Positions 46,322 to 55,261 of a stretch of DNA of 64,000 bases are shown in pieces. The DNA comes from Xanthomonas sp. 3793 (GTDB lineage: Bacteria; Pseudomonadota; Gammaproteobacteria; Xanthomonadales; Xanthomonadaceae). The DNA lies in NCBI RefSeq assembly GCF_024806835.1, contig NZ_JANTYU010000003.1:602667-666666 (forward strand), in the 5' to 3' direction. The notes below the pieces were generated by a model. It was not told where the DNA came from. It saw nothing but the letters and a program-made list of their open reading frames with translations, and did not search any database. How positions within the stretch are numbered: position 1 is the stretch's first letter; every line of letters begins with the position of its first letter. A program made the translations under genes and the position numbers.

Positions 46322-47611
46322 ATGTCATTTGCCCATCTCTCGCTGTCGCCACAGCTGCAGCCATTTTTCGACACGGCGCTGGCACGCGCCGGTCACCGCA
46401 CGCCCACACCGATCCAGCAGCAGGCAATTCCGGCCATGCTGCAGGGGCGCGATCTGATTGCGATGGCGCAGACCGGCTCGGGCAAGACGCTGGCCTACGT
46501 ACTGCCGTTGCTGCAGCAACGCTGCCTGGCGCCGGATGCTGCCCCGCGCGTGCTCGGTGCGCTGGTGTTGGTGCCCACGCGCGAACTCGCCGCGCAGGTC
46601 GAAGACAGCCTGCGCCAGCTGGCCGCGCATCTGCCGCGGCGGCTCAAGATCGTTGCGACCACCGGCGGCAGTTCGATCAATCCGCAGTTGCTTGCCCTGC
46701 GCGGTGGTGCCGATATCGTGGTCGCCACGCCCGGCCGCTTGCTGGATCTGGTGGATCACAATGCGCTGCGCCTGGGCGAAGTCGCCACGCTGGTGCTGGA
46801 CGAGGCCGACCGCCTGCTCGAACTGGGCTTCGGCGCCGAGCTCGATCGCATCCTGGCCCTGCTGCCGGCGCAACGGCAGAGCGTGCTGTTTTCGGCCACG
46901 TTTCCGCCCAGCATCGCCTCGCTGGCCAAGCGTCGCCTGCGCGACCCGCTACGCATCACTGTTGCCGCCACGCCAGAGGCTGCGCCAGCGATCGAGCAAC
47001 GCGCGATCGCCGTCGATGCCGGCCAGCGCACGCAGCTGTTGCGCCACCTGCTGCAGGAACACGGCTGGTTGCATGTGCTGGTGTTCGTCGCCAGCCGGCA
47101 CACCGCCGACAAGGTCGCCGAAAAACTCACCAAGACCGGCATCAACGCGCAACCGCTGCATGGCGAGCTGAGCCAGGGCCGCCGCGAGCGTACGTTGTAC
47201 GCCTTCAAGCAGCGCGAGCTGCAGGTACTGGTTGCCACCGATCTTGCCGGGCGCGGCATCGATATCGACGCGCTGCCGGCGGTGGTCAATTACGACGTGC
47301 CGCGCTCGACGGTGGACTACACCCACCGCATCGGCCGCACCGCACGCGCAGGTGCAAGCGGCCTTGCGATCAGCTTCATCACCGCAGAGAGCCAGCCGCA
47401 ATGGCGTTTGATCGAAAAACGCCAGGGCCTGCGCATACCGATCAGCGTTGTCGCCGGTTTCGAGCCGACCCCGGTGGCAGCGACGCCTGCGCCGCAAACG
47501 CCGAACAACGGCACGCGCGTTCCGGACGACAACGGCGGCATCAAGGGCAGGCGGCCGAGCAAGAAGGACAAATTGCGTGCGGCGGCGTCACAGGCAGGCA
47601 AGCGGGACTGA
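46322..47611 (+). CDS. DEAD-box RNA helicase (RhlE-like)
   Basis: A 429-residue helicase with all core motifs: Q motif (RTPTPIQQQAIPAM), I AQTGSGKT, Ia PTRELAAQ, GG, TPGR, II DEAD, III SAT, IV VFVAS, V ATDLAGRGIDI, VI HRIGRTARAG. The C-terminal tail (~385-429) is short, basic and of low complexity (GRRPSKKDKLRAAASQAGKRD), as in RhlE. Likely helps ribosome assembly or RNA turnover. The start at 46322 is given by the Q-motif distance. The 308 bases after it hold no supported gene. Confidence 0.93.
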   Translation: MSFAHLSLSPQLQPFFDTALARAGHRTPTPIQQQAIPAMLQGRDLIAMAQTGSGKTLAYVLPLLQQRCLAPDAAPRVLGALVLVPTRELAAQVEDSLRQLAAHLPRRLKIVATTGGSSINPQLLALRGGADIVVATPGRLLDLVDHNALRLGEVATLVLDEADRLLELGFGAELDRILALLPAQRQSVLFSATFPPSIASLAKRRLRDPLRITVAATPEAAPAIEQRAIAVDAGQRTQLLRHLLQEHGWLHVLVFVASRHTADKVAEKLTKTGINAQPLHGELSQGRRERTLYAFKQRELQVLVATDLAGRGIDIDALPAVVNYDVPRSTVDYTHRIGRTARAGASGLAISFITAESQPQWRLIEKRQGLRIPISVVAGFEPTPVAATPAPQTPNNGTRVPDDNGGIKGRRPSKKDKLRAAASQAGKRD

Positions 47612-47919
47612 GCGTGGTCAATCACGCGTCACGCGCTGTCGGCGCGCGGATCTGGAGGGAGCAGGAGCCACGCTTGAACATGCGGCACATGCGCAGGCCG
47701 GACAGCGTCAGCATGCGTCGATGCCGGTCTTGCGCACTCTTGGCACGTTGCGGCTGCGCAGATGACGGACATCGACTGCCGATGCCTGCCGCGTGCACAC
47801 CATGCGATCTGATTTAGATCCGCTTAGGCCACCCGCGGTGACGGCAAGGCGCATTGCCGAAGACGGCCATGCAAGGGTGCGAACGTAGCGGCAATCCACT
47901 GCCACGCCGGTGCAGCGCC

Positions 47920-48252
47920 TCAGTCCTGCTCGAAATCCAGCTCGCCGCCCGGGGCGCTGTCGCCATCGGCACGCGGGGTACGCTTGCCGGGCTTGCGCAG
48001 GATTTCCACGAAGAACTGCTCGCCACCTTCACTGGTGAGCGCATTGATCGCCCGGATCAGCTCGGCCGGCGGCAGCGGCGCGGCACTGGCCTCGTCCACC
48101 CCGAAGCGCATGTCGAAGTCCCAGTAGTCCGCGCCCTCGGGCAGGTCCTTGCGGCGCTCGCGACGGATGTACTTGCGGATATCGTTCTTGCTGGCTTCCA
48201 GCAGACGGTCGCGGTTCTTGCCTTCGAGGTTGAGCTGGTAGGTCTTGCGCAT
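47920..48252 (-). CDS. DUF6172-type conserved hypothetical protein
   Basis: A 110-residue basic-acidic soluble protein (MRKTYQLNLEGKNRDRLLEASKNDIRKYIRRERRKDLPEGADYWDFDMRFG..) found widely in proteobacteria with no known role. It has a highly basic helix at 18-35 and an acidic C-terminus (GELDFEQD). The ATG at 48252 is the family start; longer frames upstream are not conserved. The 395 bases up to the HxlR gene hold no supported gene. Confidence 0.78.
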   Translation of the reverse strand: MRKTYQLNLEGKNRDRLLEASKNDIRKYIRRERRKDLPEGADYWDFDMRFGVDEASAAPLPPAELIRAINALTSEGGEQFFVEILRKPGKRTPRADGDSAPGGELDFEQD

Positions 48253-48647
48253 GGGGACATCGGTTGGGAACTGGCCGCCTATTGTGGGGCCATGCGGCCA
48301 ATCTGGGTGAATCATCGGCCGTTGGCACGGACCGAGCAGGCGCCGGCGGGTGCATGCGCTCGATGGCGTGGTCGCCTTCGTGCCGGGGGAGCACACCGGT
48401 TCCGGCACGCCGATCGTGCATCGCTTCGAGCTCGCTGCGATCAGCGCAACGCAGCGCCGGCGTGGTGCATATCGCGCGCGCTTGCCCTTGCCGCCGCCTT
48501 GGCCGCCGAGGTGCCTGCCCATGAGCGATCCGCCGTCTCCCTCGACGCGCCGACCCGATTCGCTCCCGGCCGATGCCAGGCAGCGCCACGTGCGAGCCTC
48601 TGCCACGTCAACTCGGTATGGCGCACGTGTGCATCAGCCGCAGTCCC

Positions 48648-49052
48648 TCACTCCACAGTTGCCATTGCTGGCGCCAGCGCTTGCGTGCCCGCCACGAACG
48701 CCTGCTCGGCCGCAATCACTTCATCGGCATGGTCCTGGCACCAGTGCAGCAGCGCCATCAGCGGCGCTTCCAGAGTGTCGCCCAACTGCGTGCGCCGGTA
48801 TTGCACGGCCACCGGGGACGAGGAAATCACTTCCCTGCTGATCAAGCCGATCCGCTCCAGCCGCCGCAGCGCTTCGGTCAACGATTTGTGCGTCACCCCG
48901 TCCAGTTGCCGTTTGATCTGATTGAAGCGCGTCGGCCCGTTGCACAGCACCGTCATGATCATGACCGACCACTTGTTGGCGATCGGCTCCAGCACGGTGC
49001 GGATATCCGAGATGCGATAGAGGTCGCAGGGCGCAGTGGTTTCCTCGGCCAT
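48648..49052 (-). CDS. HxlR-family transcriptional regulator
   Basis: A 134-residue winged-helix protein: IANKWSVMIMTVLCNGPTRFNQIKRQLDGVTHKSLTEALRRLERIGLISREV is the HxlR core, with ISSSPVAVQYRRTQLG as the wing. The lone Cys near the N-terminus (C9) and one at 41 could sense thiols, as in some relatives, but that is not shown. Divergent from the SDR gene at 49183 across a 130-bp region; it probably regulates that gene. Confidence 0.9.
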   Translation of the reverse strand: MAEETTAPCDLYRISDIRTVLEPIANKWSVMIMTVLCNGPTRFNQIKRQLDGVTHKSLTEALRRLERIGLISREVISSSPVAVQYRRTQLGDTLEAPLMALLHWCQDHADEVIAAEQAFVAGTQALAPAMATVE

Positions 49053-49182
49053 ATCTAGTTACCTCAAGGTGCGTAATTGAAACTAAGTATAGGATGGATA
49101 TCATCTCGCCGGTACTGAAAACCGATTGGACGCGGTATCGCTGCGTCCAATCCCGCATCGACAACCAGCGAAGAGACTGTCC

Positions 49183-49938
49183 ATGTCAACGAATGAGCTC
49201 CACGGCAAAGTGGCCCTGATTACCGGCGCCTCCAGCGGCATCGGTAACGCAACGGCCAAGAAACTCGCAGCGGCAGGAATGAAGGTGGGCCTTGCCGCCC
49301 GTCGCATCGACCGGCTGCAGGCATTGAAGTCAGACATCGAGCAGGCGGGCGGCCAGGCCGTGGTGCTGGAAATGGATGTCGCCAGCAAGGACTCGGTCGC
49401 TGCCGGCGTCGCAACGCTGATCGCCGCTTATGGCGCCATCGATGTGCTGGTCAACAACGCCGGCATCATGCCGCTGTCCAGCATCGATGACTTCCATACC
49501 GACGAATGGGACCAGATGATCGATGTCAATGTGAAAGGCGTGCTCAACGTGGCCGCCGCGGTGCTGCCGCAGATGATCAAGCAGCACTCCGGCCACGTCT
49601 TCAATACGTCCTCGATCGCTGGGCGCAAGGTGTTTGGCCAGGGATTTGCGGTGTACTCGGCAAGCAAGTTTGCAGTGACCGCATTCACCGAAGGCCTGCG
49701 CATGGAAGTCGGCAAGAAGCACAACATCCGCGTCACCAGCATTCAACCCGGCATCGTCGCAACCGAACTTCCGGCACAGACCACCAGCGCGGAATATCAG
49801 GCAATGATGGCCGGTTATGCCGGCACGGTGCGGATGCTGGATCCGATGGATATTGCCGACACCATCCTGTTCGCTGCGCAGGCACCGGCGAACGTCAACA
49901 TTGCCGAAGTGTATGTGGTGCCCACCGACCAGGTGTAA
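49183..49938 (+). CDS. short-chain dehydrogenase/reductase
   Basis: A 251-residue classical SDR. The cofactor loop is TGASSGIGNAT (16-26), NNAG is at ~91-94, and the catalytic Ser (SSIAGRKVFGQ) and Y-x-x-x-K (YSASKF) are present. The Arg-rich stretch after beta2 (AARRIDRLQ) suggests NADPH. Substrate unknown; YdfG-like serine dehydrogenases are close. It is regulated, presumably, by the divergent HxlR protein. Confidence 0.9.
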   Translation: MSTNELHGKVALITGASSGIGNATAKKLAAAGMKVGLAARRIDRLQALKSDIEQAGGQAVVLEMDVASKDSVAAGVATLIAAYGAIDVLVNNAGIMPLSSIDDFHTDEWDQMIDVNVKGVLNVAAAVLPQMIKQHSGHVFNTSSIAGRKVFGQGFAVYSASKFAVTAFTEGLRMEVGKKHNIRVTSIQPGIVATELPAQTTSAEYQAMMAGYAGTVRMLDPMDIADTILFAAQAPANVNIAEVYVVPTDQV

Positions 49939-50200
49939 CGGGTACCCGACCACTCCATGCAGCCTGCCCCCCGGCGGCGTAGGGCACGCGTTGCTTTGGA
50001 GCCGCAGACAACACCACTGTGCGCACCGCCACGCGGGCGTGGTCGATGCTCGGAATCGGCATGCAGCATGCGCATTGACCAGTCGCCGCACGTGGATGCG
50101 GTGGTGGCCACGTCCTGCGGTTCCGGCGCGTTGTCGATGTAGCCGGTGACCGCACGGCTGGCCACCCCACGTTCGCGGTCATACTCGGCAAGCACTACAC

Positions 50201-50236
50201 GCCTGGGGCGGCGGCATCGCTGCCGCCGCCCCAGGC
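50201..50236. terminator. 16-bp perfect hairpin after the RND permease gene
   Basis: Arms 50201-50216 and 50221-50236 pair perfectly with loop TCGC. No T-run follows on either strand, so it is a terminator-like or mRNA-stabilising hairpin. It begins 4 bases from the permease stop. The rest of the 301-base gap (49939-50239) has no supported gene. Confidence 0.55.
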
Positions 50237-50239
50237 GCC

Positions 50240-53200
50240 TTACGCGTGCTGTGCCACCGCCGGCGTGCCGTTGCCGGTATCAGGGCGGATCTTGAACCAG
50301 ATCGAATACATCGCCGGCAGGAACACCAGCGTCAGGATCGTGCCGGCCAGGGTGCCGCCGATCAGCGTATAGGCCAGCGTGCCCCAGAACACCGAATGCG
50401 TAAGCGGGATGAACGCCAGGATTGCCGCCAGCGCGGTCAGGATCACCGGGCGGGCACGCTGCACCGTGGCTTCCACCAGCGCTTGGAACGGGTCCAGACC
50501 TTCGGCCTCGTTGTGATGGATCTGCCCGATCAGGATCAGCGTATTGCGCATCAGGATGCCCGACAACGCGATCAGGCCCACCAGCGCATTGATGCCGAAG
50601 GGTTGCTGGAACAGGATCAAGGTCGGCACCACGCCGATCAGGCCCAGCGGGCTGGTCAGGAACACCATCACCATCGCCGAGATCGAACGCACCTGCAGGA
50701 TGATGATGAGCAAGGTGGCCGCCAGCATGATCGGAAACAGCGGCAGCATCGCCGTGCTTGCCTTGCCGGATTCCTCGATGGAACCAGCCTCCTTGATCTG
50801 ATACCCGCTGGGCAGTTTTTCGATGATCGGCTGCAGTTGCCTGGTGATCGCCGCCGAGACATCCGGCGGCTGCAACTCCTCGCCGACATCGCCACCGACG
50901 GTGATGGTCGGCACGCGATCGCGACGCCGCATGACCGGCTCTTCCATCCGCACATCCACCTTGCCCACCTGCGACAACGGCACGCGCTGGCCATTGGCAC
51001 CGGCCAGGGTGAAGTCGGCGATGCGTGCCGGATCGAAGCGCGTCTCGCCGGCAGAACGCGCCATTACCTGCACGCTGCGGATATCTTCGCGCACCAGCGT
51101 GACCGGCACGCCACTGAGCAGGAACTGCAGTTGCTGGGCGACGGCGGTCGAGGTCAGCCCCACCGCCTGCAGGCGGTCCTGGTCCAGGGTGAAATGCAGC
51201 GTGGGCGTGCGGGTGCCCCAGTCGGTGTTGACGGTGCGCAGCATCGGGCTGTCCTGCATCACCTGCCTGACCTGCGCGGCGATGCCACGCAACACCTGCG
51301 GGTCCGGCCCACTGACCCGGTACGCCACCGGGAACTGCGAGTACGGGCCGAAGGTGAGCTGGGTGACACGCACGCGTGCTTCGGATGCGAGGCCTTCGGA
51401 GATGGCCTTGCGCAAACGCAGCTTCAAGGCATCGCGCTGGCGCTGGTCATCGGTGCGGATCACGATCTTGGCAAACGACGGGTCCGGCAACTCCGGGCCC
51501 ATGGCCAGGAAGAAGCGCGGCGCGCCTTGCCCGATGTAGGCGGTGACGATCTTGGCCTCGTCCTGCCGGGCGAGCCAGGCTTCGACCTTGGCGGTGGCCG
51601 CGCTGGTCTGGGTGATCGAGGTCCCGTACGGCAGTTGCACTTCGACCAGGACTTCGGGGCGATCGGAGATCGGGAAGAACTGCTTCTTGACGATGCCCAT
51701 GCCAACGATTGCGAGCACGAACAAGCCCACTACCGAGCCGGCCACCAGCCACTTGCGCGCAATCACGCGTGCCAACGCAGTGCGAAAGCGGTTGTAGCGC
51801 GGCGTGTCATACATCGCGGCGTGGCCGCCTTCGACCTTCTTCAGATCCGGCAGCATCTTGACGCCCAGATATGGCGTGAACACCACCGCCACCACCCACG
51901 ACACGATCAACGCAATGCCCACGATCCAGAACATGTTGCTGGTGTATTCGCCGGCGGTGGAGGCGGCAAAGCCGTTCGGCATGAAGCCGACGGCGGTCAC
52001 CAGCGTGCCGGACAGCATCGGCGCGGCGGTATGGCTCCACGCATAGGCCGATGCGGCGACGCGGCTGTAGCCTTCCTCCATCTTCACCACCATCATCTCG
52101 ATGGCGATGATGGCATCGTCCACCAACAGGCCCAGCGCCAGGATCAACGATCCCAGCGTGATGCGGTCGAAGTTCTTGCCGGTTGCCAGCATCACCACGA
52201 ACACCGCCGCCAGCGTCAGCGGCACCGCCGCCGCCACCACGATGCCCACGCGCCAGCCCATGCTGACGAAGCACACCAGCATCACCACCAGCAAGGCGAC
52301 GAAGAACTTGGTCATGAACTCGCCGACCGATGCGTCGATGTTGACCGCCTGGTCGGTGACCTTGCTCAGCGTCATGCCCAGCGGCAGCTCGGCATTGATC
52401 GCGCTGACTTCGCTGTCCAGCGACTTGCCCAACTCCAGCCCGTTCCAGCCATCGCGCATGATGATGCCCAGCAACAACGCCGGCTCGCCGCCGCTGCGGA
52501 TCATGAAGGTGGACGGATCTTCATAGCCGCGCTTGACCGTGGCGATATCGGACAGTTTCAGGGTGCGGCCCTGCACCACCAGCGGGGTGTCGCGAATCTT
52601 CTGCAGGCTGTCGAGCGCACCGTCCAGGCGAATGAACACCTGCGGCCCGCGCGTCTCCACCGAGCCTGCCGCATTCAAGGCGTTGCGCGCATTGAGCGCG
52701 GCAAACACGTCCTGCGGACTGATGCCCAGCGTAGCCAGGCGCTCGTGCGAGAACTCCACGAAGATGCGCTCGGGCTGCTCGCCGATGATGTTGACCTTCT
52801 TGACGCCCGGCACGTGCAACATGCGCTGGCGCAGGGTCTCGGCATCGCGCGCGAGCAGTCGTTGCGGCTCGCCCTTGGCCTTGAGGGCGAACAGCGCGAA
52901 GGTGACGTCGGCATATTCGTCGTTGACCATCGGCCCGATCACGCCGGCCGGCAGGTTGCCGACTTCGTCGCCCACCTTCTTGCGTGCCTGGTAGAACTGC
53001 TCCTGCACCTGGCTGGGCGGCGTGCTGTCCAGCAAGGTCAAGGTGGTGAACGCCAGCCCGGGGCGCGTATAGGTTTCGCTACGGTCGTACCAGCGCAGTT
53101 CCTGCAGGCGCTTTTCGAGCTTCTCGGCGACCTGGTCCTGCATTTCCTGCGGCGTTGCGCCCGGCCAGGCGGTCACGATGGTCATCACCTTGACGGTGAA

Positions 53201-53332
53201 GGCCGGGTCTTCGGCGCGGCCCAGCTTGAGAAATGCGACCAGGCCGGCCAACGAAATCAGGAAGATCAGGAACAGCGTGATCGAGCGCTCGCGCACCGCC
53301 AGCGCGGAGAGATTGAACCGGCCCTCGCTCAC
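50240..53332 (-). CDS. RND efflux transporter permease (HAE1-like)
   Basis: A 1030-residue inner-membrane pump of the AcrB/MexB superfamily. It has the N-terminal helix (FNLSALAVRERSITLFLIFLISLAGLVAF), two large periplasmic loops and helices with GSLILALGLLVDDAIIAIEMM (the proton-relay Asp pair) and a mirrored set in the second half (GLIALSGILMRNTLILIGQI). It exports drugs, solvents or plant phenolics; the substrate is not predictable. ATGA overlap with the adaptor gene fixes the start. Confidence 0.93.
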   Translation of the reverse strand: MSEGRFNLSALAVRERSITLFLIFLISLAGLVAFLKLGRAEDPAFTVKVMTIVTAWPGATPQEMQDQVAEKLEKRLQELRWYDRSETYTRPGLAFTTLTLLDSTPPSQVQEQFYQARKKVGDEVGNLPAGVIGPMVNDEYADVTFALFALKAKGEPQRLLARDAETLRQRMLHVPGVKKVNIIGEQPERIFVEFSHERLATLGISPQDVFAALNARNALNAAGSVETRGPQVFIRLDGALDSLQKIRDTPLVVQGRTLKLSDIATVKRGYEDPSTFMIRSGGEPALLLGIIMRDGWNGLELGKSLDSEVSAINAELPLGMTLSKVTDQAVNIDASVGEFMTKFFVALLVVMLVCFVSMGWRVGIVVAAAVPLTLAAVFVVMLATGKNFDRITLGSLILALGLLVDDAIIAIEMMVVKMEEGYSRVAASAYAWSHTAAPMLSGTLVTAVGFMPNGFAASTAGEYTSNMFWIVGIALIVSWVVAVVFTPYLGVKMLPDLKKVEGGHAAMYDTPRYNRFRTALARVIARKWLVAGSVVGLFVLAIVGMGIVKKQFFPISDRPEVLVEVQLPYGTSITQTSAATAKVEAWLARQDEAKIVTAYIGQGAPRFFLAMGPELPDPSFAKIVIRTDDQRQRDALKLRLRKAISEGLASEARVRVTQLTFGPYSQFPVAYRVSGPDPQVLRGIAAQVRQVMQDSPMLRTVNTDWGTRTPTLHFTLDQDRLQAVGLTSTAVAQQLQFLLSGVPVTLVREDIRSVQVMARSAGETRFDPARIADFTLAGANGQRVPLSQVGKVDVRMEEPVMRRRDRVPTITVGGDVGEELQPPDVSAAITRQLQPIIEKLPSGYQIKEAGSIEESGKASTAMLPLFPIMLAATLLIIILQVRSISAMVMVFLTSPLGLIGVVPTLILFQQPFGINALVGLIALSGILMRNTLILIGQIHHNEAEGLDPFQALVEATVQRARPVILTALAAILAFIPLTHSVFWGTLAYTLIGGTLAGTILTLVFLPAMYSIWFKIRPDTGNGTPAVAQHA

Positions 53333-54477
53333 GGCTGCGCTCCTGCCGCGGTCGCGGTGTTGGCGCCGGTCGCACTGCCATTGGCGGGCGCGATCGTGGT
53401 GGCGACGCGCACCTGCTCGCCGTCGCGCAACAGGTGCGCACCCAGCGCCACGATGCGCTCGCCGCGCGCCAGCTTGCCGGCGACATTGGCGTGGTCGTCA
53501 TCCAGGCCCAGCACCGTCACCGGCCGCCAGCGCACCTTGGCCGGATTGCCGGCAATCACCCACACGCCCGGCCCCTTGCCGGCGTCGAACAGCGCGGCCA
53601 GCGGCACCTGCAGCCCGGCCTGCGTGCCGGCAGCGGTGCCATCGGGAATGCGGATGCTCACCGTCGTTCCCAGCGGCGCCTGCGCGAGCGCACCGTCGAG
53701 CACGTAGCGCGCCTCGAAGGTGCGGGTCAGCCGGTCGGCGCTTTCGGACAGCTGGCGCAAGGTCGCCGGCACGCTGACCGCGGCGTTGCCGAACAAGGTG
53801 GCCTGCGCCACCGAGCCGACCTGCGGGCGCAGGGTTTCCGGCAACTGGATCACCGCCTCGCGGCGGCCGGCATGCGCCAGCCGCACCACCGGCTGGCCGG
53901 CCGGGACGACCTGGCCCTGTTCGACCAGCGTCTCCATCACCACGCCGTCGGCATCGGCCAGCAGGTCGGTATAGCGGTTGGCATTGCGCGCCACATCGGC
54001 CTGGGCCTGGGCGGCGCTCAGCTGCGCCTTGGCCGCATCGGCGGCAGCCTTGATCTGGTCGTAGGCCGAGGCGGAGATGGCGCCGGTGCCGCGCAGGTCG
54101 CGATAACGGGCTTCATCTTCGGCGGTCTGCAGGGCACGGGCGCGGGCAGCGGCCACCGCGTCCTGCTGCGCACGCGCGGCCAGTTGCAGATCCACCGGAT
54201 CGATGCGCATCAGTGGCTGGCCGCGCTTGACGCTCTGGCCGGCATCGACCAGCCGCTCGGACACCTTGCCTGCAACCCGGAAGCCCAGGTCGCTCTGCAC
54301 ACGCGCCGCGACGGTGCCGGAAAAACTCCGCGCCGCCGAGCTGGCATCGCCCACCGTGGCCACCCGGACCAGCGGGGTGGCGGTGCGTGGATCAGGCTGC
54401 GCCTTTCCGCCGCAGGCAACCAGTGCCAGCGGCAGGACAGACAGGACGAGGGGGGTAACGACGCGGCGCCGAAGCAT
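53329..54477 (-). CDS. RND periplasmic adaptor (membrane fusion protein)
   Basis: A 382-residue adaptor: signal/lipoprotein N-terminus LVLSVLPLALVACGG (lipobox LVAC), split barrel-sandwich (SDLGFRVAGKVSERLVDAGQSVKRGQPLMRID .. DGVVMETLVEQGQVVPAGQPVVRL), an alpha-hairpin (~90-160) and a beta-barrel. It bridges the pump to the outer-membrane factor at 55262. Transcribed from its own control region (54478-54554), which carries one of the two matching operators. Confidence 0.92.
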   Translation of the reverse strand: MLRRRVVTPLVLSVLPLALVACGGKAQPDPRTATPLVRVATVGDASSAARSFSGTVAARVQSDLGFRVAGKVSERLVDAGQSVKRGQPLMRIDPVDLQLAARAQQDAVAAARARALQTAEDEARYRDLRGTGAISASAYDQIKAAADAAKAQLSAAQAQADVARNANRYTDLLADADGVVMETLVEQGQVVPAGQPVVRLAHAGRREAVIQLPETLRPQVGSVAQATLFGNAAVSVPATLRQLSESADRLTRTFEARYVLDGALAQAPLGTTVSIRIPDGTAAGTQAGLQVPLAALFDAGKGPGVWVIAGNPAKVRWRPVTVLGLDDDHANVAGKLARGERIVALGAHLLRDGEQVRVATTIAPANGSATGANTATAAGAQP

Positions 54478-54519
54478 GGGAATCCCGAAGCGATCTGATG
54501 AAGGCTCGCATCCTGGGAC

Positions 54520-54547
54520 TTGTGACCAAATCAGTCAATAGTCACAA
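54520..54547. promoter_or_regulatory. likely TetR operator 1 (adaptor-permease promoter)
   Basis: The 7-bp perfect inverted repeat TTGTGAC..GTCACAA is separated by 14 bases. It lies between the TetR stop and the adaptor start. The right half and the GTGACCA..AGTCAC frame match operator 2. Confidence 0.7.
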
Positions 54548-54554
54548 ACAACTT

Positions 54555-55172
54555 TTAGGGTGACAGGCTGCGCAGCACCAGGCCCGACAACAGCGCAGGC
54601 ATCTCTTCGATGTGCTCCAGGCTGTATTGCAGCATTGCCGGATTCATGTACGGGCGCAGTACCGCGTAGACGGCCTGGGCGGCCTCGTCCAGCGGCGTCT
54701 TGCGCTCGAAATCGCCATTGAGGCGGCCCTGCTGCAGCACATCGTGCACCAGTTTCTGCATGCGGACCTCGTAGGCGATGACCGATTGCCAGCGCTCGCT
54801 TGCTGCCGATGCGGCAATTTCGTAGAGCTTGCGATCCTGGAAGCACAAGCGCAGGCTGGCTTCGGTCATCACCTTGAAAAGTCTACGGATTTTCTCAGGC
54901 GCCTGGTCGGTTTCGTCCATCGCGGCGCAGACCTCGGTCTCGATCTGGCGCATGCAGTTGGTACAGATCGACTCGCCGATGGCCTGCTTGGACTCGAAGA
55001 ACTTGTAGATGTAGGCCTTGGAGAACCCGATCGCCTTGGCCAGGTCCGAAACGGATGTCTTCTCATAGCCATAGCGGCTGAAGTGGTCGGTGGCGGCAAC
55101 GACGATCTGGTCGCGCACGTCATGATCGACCGGACCTCGGCCTGAAACGGGGTAGCTGGATGCGTTATTCAT
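54555..55172 (-). CDS. TetR/AcrR-family regulator of the RND system
   Basis: A 205-residue regulator: the N-terminal HTH (IVVAATDHFSRYGYEKTSVSDLAKAIGFSKAYIYKFFESKQAIGESI) is of the AcrR/TetR type, followed by a variable helical ligand domain. Located between the adaptor and outer-membrane factor genes and flanked by two matching palindromes, so it likely represses both transcripts and itself. Confidence 0.92.
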   Translation of the reverse strand: MNNASSYPVSGRGPVDHDVRDQIVVAATDHFSRYGYEKTSVSDLAKAIGFSKAYIYKFFESKQAIGESICTNCMRQIETEVCAAMDETDQAPEKIRRLFKVMTEASLRLCFQDRKLYEIAASAASERWQSVIAYEVRMQKLVHDVLQQGRLNGDFERKTPLDEAAQAVYAVLRPYMNPAMLQYSLEHIEEMPALLSGLVLRSLSP

Positions 55173-55208
55173 TTCGACAGCTTAGCGCCGTCGCCCCCGA
55201 CTTACAAA

Positions 55209-55234
55209 AGTGACCATTTCGTATTAAAGTCACT
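55209..55234. promoter_or_regulatory. likely TetR operator 2 (tetR / outer-membrane factor promoter)
   Basis: AGTGAC..GTCACT are perfectly inverted around a 14-base spacer, the same geometry as 54520-54547. It lies in the 89-bp divergent region and so can control tetR and the outer-membrane factor gene. Confidence 0.7.
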
Positions 55235-55261
55235 CAACATCTCCGCCACTCTGGTTTCGTC

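Noticed and set aside
49061..49070. ACCT-CA-AGGT palindrome as an HxlR operator
   Set aside because: It coincides with the ribosome-binding sequence of the HxlR gene on the minus strand, and only four base pairs match; not distinguishable from a Shine-Dalgarno.
49815..50195. 126-codon minus-strand frame between the SDR and the permease
   Set aside because: Overlaps the SDR 3' end and lacks a signal or domain; its first ~40 residues look protein-like but not enough to claim a gene or remnant.
50246..53707. Very long plus-strand open frame (over 1,100 codons) opposite the RND genes
   Set aside because: It mirrors the pump and adaptor, has Arg/His/Gln-rich composition and no domain; typical of antisense frames in GC-rich DNA. 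The same applies to the long minus-strand frame opposite mrpA (21208-24105) and the plus-strand frame opposite the POT transporter (33788-35554).
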